Positions 6,908 through 11,279 of a stretch of 11,279 bases of DNA are shown in pieces. The notes beneath the pieces were generated by a model that ran no database searches, was not told the DNA's origin, and saw nothing but the letters and a program-made list of their open reading frames with translations. The translations under genes were made by a program, and so were the position numbers. Numbering within the stretch: position 1 is the stretch's first letter; every line of letters begins with the position of its first letter. The stretch is taken from contig CAKUEV010000045.1 in NCBI GenBank assembly GCA_934646845.1, forward strand, positions 1-11,279, written 5' to 3'. This DNA comes from an uncultured Slackia sp. Lineage in GTDB: Bacteria; Actinomycetota; Coriobacteriia; Coriobacteriales; Eggerthellaceae.

Positions 6908-7447
6908 ATGACTCCTCGCAAAGAAGAAAAGAAGCAGTCCGCCGTTCCTGAGCTTCAGGAACGCGTGGTCTACATCAACCGCGTTTCCAAGGTCGTCAAG
7001 GGCGGCCGCCGCTTCGGTTTGACGGCTCTCGTTGTCGTCGGCGACGGCGAAGGCCATGTCGGCGTTGGCATGGGCAAGTCTCAGGAAGTGCCTATCGCTA
7101 TCAAGAAGGGCATCGAAGATGCCAAGAAGAATATGTTCGAAGTTCCTATGAACGAAGAGCGTACTCTTCCGCACGACATCATGGGCGAGTTTGGCGCGGG
7201 CCGCGTTTACCTCAAGCCTGCTGCCCCTGGTACCGGTATCATCGCCGGTGGCCCGGTTCGTGCTCTGCTCGAGCTCGCTGGCTTCAAGAACGTGTTCGGC
7301 AAGTCCCTGGGCTCCTCCAACGCGATGAACATCGTGAAGGCTGCCGCCGAGGGCCTCAAGGAGCTCTCTGCTCCCACCGAGGTTGCCGAGCGCCGCAACA
7401 TGACTGTTGGCCAGATTTATGGCTGGTCCGAGAAGAAGGAGGCGTAA
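6908..7447 (+). CDS. rpsE: 30S ribosomal protein S5
   Basis: The gene encodes 179 residues. S5 sits with S4 at the mRNA entry side and affects decoding fidelity. The N-terminal dsRBD-like domain starts around residue 18 ([20 protein letters not shown]), with [21 protein letters not shown] at about 45-65. The C-terminal domain shows [20 protein letters not shown] (96-115) and [21 protein letters not shown]. The ATG at 6908 was chosen over the in-frame TTG at 6902 because AGGAAAGGG at 6892-6900 gives a normal 7-nt spacing. The AAGGAGG that serves rpmD lies in its final codons, and rpmD starts 2 nt after the stop, indicating coupling. Confidence 0.97.
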   Translation: MTPRKEEKKQSAVPELQERVVYINRVSKVVKGGRRFGLTALVVVGDGEGHVGVGMGKSQEVPIAIKKGIEDAKKNMFEVPMNEERTLPHDIMGEFGAGRVYLKPAAPGTGIIAGGPVRALLELAGFKNVFGKSLGSSNAMNIVKAAAEGLKELSAPTEVAERRNMTVGQIYGWSEKKEA

Positions 7448-7449
7448 TC

Positions 7450-7638
7450 ATGGCTGAAGCGAAGACTCTTCACATCACCCAGGTTCGCTCCCAGATCGGC
7501 CGTCCGGCCGACCAGGGCAAAACCCTGAAGGCTCTGGGCCTTGGCAAAATCGGCCGTACGGTTGAGCAGGCTGATACGCCGTCCATCCGTGGCATGATCT
7601 TCAAGGTCAAGCACCTCGTCGAGGTTGTTGAGGACTAA
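7450..7638 (+). CDS. rpmD: 50S ribosomal protein L30
   Basis: The gene encodes 62 residues, the usual size for bacterial L30, a small 23S rRNA-binding protein. It shows [13 protein letters not shown] (7-19), the [36 protein letters not shown] pattern from residue 24 to 59, and ends VED. AAGGAGG (7437-7443, inside rpsE) is 6 nt from the ATG. In most genomes rplO follows immediately. Here an intrinsic terminator lies 22 nt after the stop and a symporter gene comes next, so this is the last gene of the upstream ribosomal transcription unit. Confidence 0.97.
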   Translation: MAEAKTLHITQVRSQIGRPADQGKTLKALGLGKIGRTVEQADTPSIRGMIFKVKHLVEVVED

Positions 7639-7660
7639 ATCCTCTTCGAATTTCGAACTG

Positions 7661-7689
7661 AAAGCCCGCTGTCCGCAGCGGGCTTTTTT
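7661..7689 (+). terminator. Intrinsic terminator after rpmD
   Basis: AAAGCCCGCTG at 7661-7671 pairs perfectly with CAGCGGGCTTT at 7676-7686 around the loop TCCG, and the T-run 7684-7689 follows. This is a textbook rho-independent terminator. It ends the rplB-to-rpmD unit and separates it from the symporter. Confidence 0.92.
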
Positions 7690-7761
7690 GTGTTTTGTTT
7701 CGAAATTGTTTCGCTTGCCGACGGTGAACGGTTGTGAATACGCGGTAGGTGTCGTATCGAC

Positions 7762-7767
7762 TACAAT
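7762..7767 (+). promoter_or_regulatory. Possible -10 box of the symporter promoter
   Basis: TACAAT (5 of 6 to TATAAT) lies 89 nt before the symporter start and after the rpmD terminator, where a promoter is required. No good -35 is seen at 16-18 bp; TTGTGA at 7732-7737 is 24 bp away, too far for a normal pairing. Initiation would fall near 7774, just before the perfect inverted repeat at 7777-7823. Confidence 0.4.
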
Positions 7768-7776
7768 TCTCTGGGC

Positions 7777-7823
7777 ATTGATGTGTCCTCGCTTCATAGA
7801 AAATGCAGCGAGGACACATCAAT
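7777..7823. repeat. Perfect 17-bp inverted repeat in the symporter upstream region
   Basis: Arms 7777-7793 and 7807-7823 are exact reverse complements with a 13-nt loop. The repeat sits about 10 nt after the candidate -10 box and 33 nt before the GTG start. It could be an operator for a dimeric regulator, a 5'-leader hairpin, or a short relative of elements A and B, with which it shares GCAGCGAGG (292-300 in A). There is no T-run after it, so it is not a standard attenuator. Confidence 0.75.
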
Positions 7824-7855
7824 CGATTCTGTTCCTGCATCGAAAGGGGAGACCA

Positions 7856-9163
7856 GTGTCGCAATTGAGCGATCTTGGCAAGGAAGCCAAGCATGACTTC
7901 GACGAAGTGTCCGAATCGAAGAAGGATTTGCCCTGGTATAAGCGACTCTCGCTCACCACGTGGATCTTTATTGCGTTGGCGTTGGGCGTTGTGGCTGGCA
8001 TCGCGCTTCAAGGCAATGCTGAATTTGCCACCACGTACATTAAGCCGCTCGGCACGATTTTCTTGAACCTTATTAAGATGATCGTCGTTCCGTTGGTCAT
8101 TTTCACGATGACCGCTGGCGTCATCTCGCTGTCCGATATCAAGCGCGTCGGTGCTATCGGCGGCAAAACGATCGTCTACTACCTCGCCACGACGGCATTC
8201 GCTATTATCATCGGCTTGGCTATGGCGAATATCCTCAATGTTGGCGGCGGTTATAACCTGCCTGCTGATGAGCTTTCCTATGAGGCGAAAGAAGCCCCTT
8301 CGTTTATTGACACGATCGTGAACATCTTCCCCTCGAATGTGATTCAGCCTATGGCTGACGCTACGATGCTTCAGGTTATCGTGATTGCGCTTGTGTTCGG
8401 CTTCGGTATTATGGCTGCGGGCAAGAAGGCCCAGCCCGTTGCCGATCTCGTGAACAGCATGAGCGAAGTGTGCATCAAGATTATGCATGGCATTATCTGC
8501 TTTGCTCCCTTCGGCGTTTTCGGTCTTATCACGCCCGTTATTGCGAGCAACGGCCCCGATATTTTGCTGCCGCTGCTGAAGCTGATCGTGGTTGCATATC
8601 TCGCCATGATTCTTCATATGGCGGTCGTGTACTCCGGCTTGGTGAAGGTTCTCGCCAACGTGAGTCCCATCCGTTTCTTCAAAGAGCAGATGTCGGCTAT
8701 GGTGTTCGCATTCGCTTCCGCTTCCTCGGTTGGCACGCTGCCCGTGAACATGGAGTGCTCCAAGAAGCTCGGCGTTTCCAACGAGGTCTCGAGCTTCGTT
8801 TTGCCGCTGGGCGCCACCATCAATATGGACGGTACCTCGATTTACATGGGCGTGTGCTCCATCTTCATCGCGCAGGTGTTCGGCATCGATTTGACTCTCA
8901 GCCAGCAGTTCACCATCGTGCTTACCGCCGTGCTCGCCTCTATCGGCACCGCTGGCGTTCCTGGCTCTGGCATGATCATGCTCGCCATGGTGCTGCAGTC
9001 GGTCGGTTTGCCGGTCGAGGGCATTGCGCTTGTCGCAGGCGTCGACCGTATCCTCGACATGATGCGCACGACCGTCAACATCACGGGCGACCAAAGCTGC
9101 GCCGTGTGCGTTGACGCCATGGAGCGTCGCAAGGCTGAGCGCAAGGCCGCGAAGGCAGCGTAG
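7856..9163 (+). CDS. Dicarboxylate/amino acid:cation symporter (DAACS family, GltP/GltT-like)
   Basis: The gene encodes 435 residues, typical for this family of inner-membrane secondary transporters driven by Na+ or H+. After a polar N-terminus (about 30 residues) come hydrophobic segments. The transport core shows SASSVGTLP (288-296), the tip of re-entrant loop HP1; GATINMDGT with N323-T327, the cation-site motif; and GTAGVPGSGMIML (HP2). The TM8 motif VDRILDMMRTTVNITGD places D397, D401, R404, N408 and D412 at the spacing of GltPh D390, D394, R397, N401 and D405. R404 favours an acidic side chain, so glutamate, aspartate or a C4-dicarboxylate is likely; the exact substrate and ion are unknown. 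GTG at 7856 was chosen because AAAGGGGA (7843-7850) precedes it; upstream in-frame codons run back through the terminator. Its codon use (more TTG, GCG, ATT) is less biased than in the flanking ribosomal genes, consistent with a separate insertion. Confidence 0.93.
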   Translation: MSQLSDLGKEAKHDFDEVSESKKDLPWYKRLSLTTWIFIALALGVVAGIALQGNAEFATTYIKPLGTIFLNLIKMIVVPLVIFTMTAGVISLSDIKRVGAIGGKTIVYYLATTAFAIIIGLAMANILNVGGGYNLPADELSYEAKEAPSFIDTIVNIFPSNVIQPMADATMLQVIVIALVFGFGIMAAGKKAQPVADLVNSMSEVCIKIMHGIICFAPFGVFGLITPVIASNGPDILLPLLKLIVVAYLAMILHMAVVYSGLVKVLANVSPIRFFKEQMSAMVFAFASASSVGTLPVNMECSKKLGVSNEVSSFVLPLGATINMDGTSIYMGVCSIFIAQVFGIDLTLSQQFTIVLTAVLASIGTAGVPGSGMIMLAMVLQSVGLPVEGIALVAGVDRILDMMRTTVNITGDQSCAVCVDAMERRKAERKAAKAA

Positions 9164-9195
9164 GCAAGGCCTTCGTTGCTTCTGATGACCGAGAA

Positions 9196-9346
9196 GGAGC
9201 CGTTTGGGGCAGGGGCCGTCTATGACCCTCTGAGCTTCAAATATGCACTTCTTTCTTAGATGAAGCGAAGGAGCGAGGCGCATAGCGAGCCGAAGGCGAG
9301 CGGTAGCCGAGCGCGGTCAAAGACGGCCCCTGCCCCAAACGGCTCC
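9196..9346. repeat. Element B: long hairpin-bounded repeat, related to element A at 211-384
   Basis: Outer arms 9196-9227 and 9315-9346 are complementary at 31 of 32 positions. The 87-nt interior (9228-9314) again begins CTCTG, holds an internal GCTTCA/TGAAGC pairing (9234-9239 with 9261-9266), and carries the GC-rich core at 9278-9307 that matches element A at 28 of 30 positions. The mini-hairpin here is GCC-GAA-GGC (9289-9297). The outer arms share essentially no sequence with those of element A beyond a few bases at the inner ends. The element begins 33 nt after the symporter stop. No ORF inside is credible. It may also slow or end transcription from the symporter. Confidence 0.75.
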
Positions 9347-9396
9347 GGCTGGCGTGTTCTATGCGACAATCTCGCGGGTGCAGAACCTATGAATTG

Positions 9397-9432
9397 AAGA
9401 GTCGTCTGGCTTGTACAGGCGGCTCTTTTCTT
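9397..9432 (+). terminator. Probable intrinsic terminator between symporter and rplO
   Basis: Segment 9397-9408 pairs with 9416-9427 in a 12-bp stem including two G-T wobbles, with the 7-nt loop GCTTGTA, and runs into TTTTCTT at 9426-9432. It lies 233 nt after the symporter stop and ends that unit before rplO. The T-run is interrupted by one C, so efficiency may be moderate. Confidence 0.7.
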
Positions 9433-9439
9433 GTATCCT
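9411..9439 (+). promoter_or_regulatory. Possible promoter for rplO-secY
   Basis: TTGTAC at 9411-9416 (-35, 3 of 6) and TATCCT at 9434-9439 (-10, 4 of 6) are separated by 17 bp. Some promoter is needed here because terminators lie on both sides of the symporter. The match is weak, and it overlaps the terminator stem, which is unusual. Initiation would be near 9446. Confidence 0.35.
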
Positions 9440-9445
9440 TTGAAA

Positions 9446-9533
9446 GCTTGCGTTTTAGGCTTAGTGTGCCCGCAAGCGGTAATGTAGTTTGCCGGCGAGC
9501 GAGCTGCCGGCGAAGGCGGGGAAGTATCCCGCC
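9446..9533 (+). promoter_or_regulatory. Hairpin-rich leader upstream of rplO
   Basis: Three successive hairpins are visible. GCTTGCG (9446-9452) pairs with CGCAAGC (9471-9477); GCCGGC (9491-9496) pairs with GCCGGC (9506-9511), with AGC/GCT inside; GGCGGG (9515-9520) pairs with CCCGCC (9528-9533). The last ends about 10 nt before the GAAAGGA ribosome binding site. A leader this structured next to a ribosomal gene suggests post-transcriptional control, possibly by a ribosomal protein. No known motif was recognised. Confidence 0.42.
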
Positions 9534-9554
9534 CGAAAAGCGAAAGGATCCATC

Positions 9555-10004
9555 ATGGAGATTAAAGACCTGGTGCCCGCAGAGGGCTCTACCAAAAACC
9601 GTAAGCGCGTTGGCCGCGGTCCTGCTTCCGGCCATGGCAAAACTGCCGGCCGTGGTATGAATGGTCAGCTGTCCCGCTCCGGCGGCGGCAAGCGCCCCGG
9701 CTTCGAGGGTGGCCAGACTCCGCTGGCTATGCGCCTCCCGAAGCTCCCTGGCTTCCGCAACTTCAACCGCGTTGAGTACGCTGCCGTCAACGTTTCTCGT
9801 CTCGAGCGCAAGTTTGAGGCTGGCGACGTCGTCGACGCCGAGTCTCTGAAGGCTAAGGGCATCATCAAGAAGCTCGACACCCCCGTCAAGGTTCTTGCTG
9901 GTGGCGAAATCACCAAGCCGCTCACCATCAAGGTTGACAAAATTTCTGCTGCTGCTGTCGCCAAGATCGAGGCGGCCGGAGGAAAGGTCGAGCAGTCTTG
10001 CTAA
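9555..10004 (+). CDS. rplO: 50S ribosomal protein L15
   Basis: The gene encodes 149 residues, normal for L15, a 23S rRNA-binding protein that joins in the middle stages of 50S assembly. The Gly/Arg-rich N-terminus shows [22 protein letters not shown] (17-38), extended through loops that thread rRNA. It is followed by [20 protein letters not shown] (50-69) and a C-terminal globular part ending AGGKVEQSC. The ATG at 9555 was chosen over an in-frame upstream start at 9489 because the family begins MEIKDL.P and GAAAGGA precedes it. It overlaps secY by 7 nt. Separation from rpmD by the symporter is the unusual feature. Confidence 0.97.
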   Translation: MEIKDLVPAEGSTKNRKRVGRGPASGHGKTAGRGMNGQLSRSGGGKRPGFEGGQTPLAMRLPKLPGFRNFNRVEYAAVNVSRLERKFEAGDVVDAESLKAKGIIKKLDTPVKVLAGGEITKPLTIKVDKISAAAVAKIEAAGGKVEQSC

Positions 10005-11278
10005 CGTCCATCATTGATGCATTCAAGGTGCCGGAGCTTCGCAAGAAGATTCTGTTCACCTTGGGCATCTTGGCGCTGTACCGCTTCGGCGCGTACGTGC
10101 CGGTGCCTGGCATCCCCTTTAAAGAGTTCTCAGACGCTTTTGCTGCGAGCGGCGTGAGCATGACCATGCTCGACCTGTTCACGGGCGGCGCGCTGTCGAA
10201 CTTCTCGGTGTTCTCGCTGGGCATCATGCCTTACATCACGGCATCCATCATCATGCAGCTGATGCAGGGCGTTATTCCCGCTGTGGGTCGCTGGGCGAAA
10301 GAGGGAGAAACCGGTCGCCGCAAGATCACCCAGGTCACGCGTTTCCTGACGCTGGGCCTTGGCCTGATTAACGCTGTCGGCTACCTCTTCCTGTTCAAGA
10401 GCTCCGCCTACGGCGTGGTGTTCACGAGCGAGGTCCCCGAGATCCTCACCGACATCATCGTCGTCTTCACGCTGGTTGCGGGCACTGCGTTCATCATGTG
10501 GATGGGCGAGCTTATCACCCAGCGCGGCATTGGCAACGGCATGTCGCTCATCATCTTCGTGTCCATCGTCTCTCGCGTTCCCGCCGCTATCTTCAGCAGC
10601 GTGAACCTCACGGGCGACACGGGCATGGGCATTGCGGTCACGCTGCTCATCGTGCTCGTGGTGCTGCTGTGCATCCCCGCGATTATCTTCGTGGAACGCG
10701 CTCAGCGCCGCATCCCGGTGAACTACGCCAAGCGCGTGCAGGGTCGCAAGATGATGGGTGGCCAGTCCACCTACATTCCCTTGAAGGTGAATGCGGCGGG
10801 CGTTATCCCGATTATCTTCGCGAGCTGCTTGATTTACTTCCCGGCTCAGATCGCTGCCCTGTTCAACATCGGCTGGCTCACCGCGGTGGCCGACGCCATG
10901 TCGACGGGCTGGATCAACTGGCTGCTTACGCTGGCGCTCATCGTGTTCTTCGCGTACTTCTACACCTCTATGGTGTTCAATCCCGAAGAAACGAGTGACA
11001 ACCTGCGCAAGCAGGGCGGCTTCATTCCGGGCGTGCGTCCGGGTAGCGCTACCACGCAGTACATCAAGAACGTCATCAATCGCGTGACGTTGCCCGGTGG
11101 CCTGTTCATTGCGCTTATCGCGGTTGTTCCGTCGATCCTGTTCTACTTCACCGGCAACCAGCTTATTCAGGCGTTTGGCGGCACTTCGATCCTCATTATG
11201 ATCGGCGTTGCGCTTGACACCATGAGCAAGCTCGAGAGCCAGCTGAAGATGTACAACTACGACGGCTTCTTCAAGTAA
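9998..11278 (+). CDS. secY: Protein translocase channel subunit SecY
   Basis: The gene encodes 426 residues, complete to a TAA at 11276-11278. SecY is the ten-helix membrane channel of the SecYEG translocon; it works with SecA and with ribosomes carrying membrane proteins. Family features are [20 protein letters not shown] (12-31) leading into TM1, the plug/TM2 region [28 protein letters not shown] (61-88), [15 protein letters not shown] (173-187), the cytosolic loop motif [12 protein letters not shown] (235-246), [11 protein letters not shown] (265-275) and [23 protein letters not shown] (327-349). The TTG start at 9998 lies inside the end of rplO, gives the normal SecY N-terminus and has GGAGGAAAGG upstream (9978-9987); the next in-frame candidate, GTG at residue 11, would cut into the conserved opening. 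Overlap implies coupling to L15. adk and map commonly follow but lie outside the window. Confidence 0.97.
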   Translation: MLTSIIDAFKVPELRKKILFTLGILALYRFGAYVPVPGIPFKEFSDAFAASGVSMTMLDLFTGGALSNFSVFSLGIMPYITASIIMQLMQGVIPAVGRWAKEGETGRRKITQVTRFLTLGLGLINAVGYLFLFKSSAYGVVFTSEVPEILTDIIVVFTLVAGTAFIMWMGELITQRGIGNGMSLIIFVSIVSRVPAAIFSSVNLTGDTGMGIAVTLLIVLVVLLCIPAIIFVERAQRRIPVNYAKRVQGRKMMGGQSTYIPLKVNAAGVIPIIFASCLIYFPAQIAALFNIGWLTAVADAMSTGWINWLLTLALIVFFAYFYTSMVFNPEETSDNLRKQGGFIPGVRPGSATTQYIKNVINRVTLPGGLFIALIAVVPSILFYFTGNQLIQAFGGTSILIMIGVALDTMSKLESQLKMYNYDGFFK

Positions 11279-11279
11279 T

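Noticed and set aside
7625..7855. N-terminal extension of the symporter
   Set aside because: It would start inside rpmD and translate through a strong intrinsic terminator and the perfect inverted repeat; the GTG at 7856 has a good ribosome binding site and gives the normal family length.
7607..9283. Long 558-residue open frame on the - strand opposite the symporter
   Set aside because: It is rich in His, Asp, Arg and Asn with no recognisable domain, lies wholly antisense to a clearly conserved transporter, and runs through the hairpin and terminator regions; this is a composition-driven shadow frame.
1..11279. Defence, toxin-antitoxin, prophage or biosynthetic system
   Set aside because: Apart from the partial gene at 1-147, whose identity is only inferred, every supported gene is ribosomal, secY or a known type of symporter; I saw no motif of such systems on either strand.

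Overview
The window is a long stretch of the bacterial S10 and spc ribosomal-protein gene clusters, all on the + strand. It starts in the last codons of a gene upstream of rplB and ends just past the stop codon of secY. In order: an Ala/Lys-rich C-terminal fragment (probably L23), rplB, rpsS, rplV, rpsC, rplP, rpmC, rpsQ, rplN, rplX, rplE, rpsZ (zinc-type S14), rpsH, rplF, rplR, rpsE, rpmD, a glutamate/dicarboxylate:cation symporter, rplO and secY. Gene order, the short CxxC-type S14, moderately high GC, GTG and TTG starts and strong AGGAGG-like ribosome binding sites suggest a high-GC Gram-positive. A Coriobacteriia/Eggerthellaceae-type actinobacterium is my best guess. That is an inference from style and gene order, not a database result.

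Region 1-629 holds the end of the upstream gene, then about 480 bp without a convincing gene. This gap contains a compact hairpin (159-195), a 174-bp hairpin-bounded repeat (element A, 211-384), a promoter-like site with a perfect TATAAT (428-456) and a leader that can fold (516-598). Region 630-4497 is a tight run from rplB to rplX, with several start/stop overlaps indicating translational coupling. Region 4498-4664 is a structured 167-bp spacer before rplE. Region 4665-7638 is the spc core, rplE to rpmD, and closes with a textbook intrinsic terminator at 7661-7689.

Region 7690-9163 is an interruption of the usual rpmD-rplO junction by a symporter gene with its own upstream signals, including a perfect 17-bp inverted repeat. 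Region 9164-9554 holds a second copy of the hairpin-bounded repeat (element B, 9196-9346), a terminator, a possible promoter and a hairpin-rich leader. rplO and secY follow and overlap by 7 nt.

Functionally, almost everything builds the ribosome: 50S proteins L2, L22, L16, L29, L14, L24, L5, L6, L18, L30 and L15, and 30S proteins S19, S3, S17, S14, S8 and S5. SecY is the membrane channel that receives exported chains from it. The symporter is unrelated physiologically and appears to be a separate transcription unit.

I see no defence system, CRISPR array, transposase or biosynthetic cluster. The most interesting undescribed signal is the pair of elements A and B. They share a nearly identical 30-nt core with a compensated base-pair swap and have interiors of 86 and 87 nt, yet their long outer arms differ between copies while remaining self-complementary within each. 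This points to a structured repeat or RNA family.
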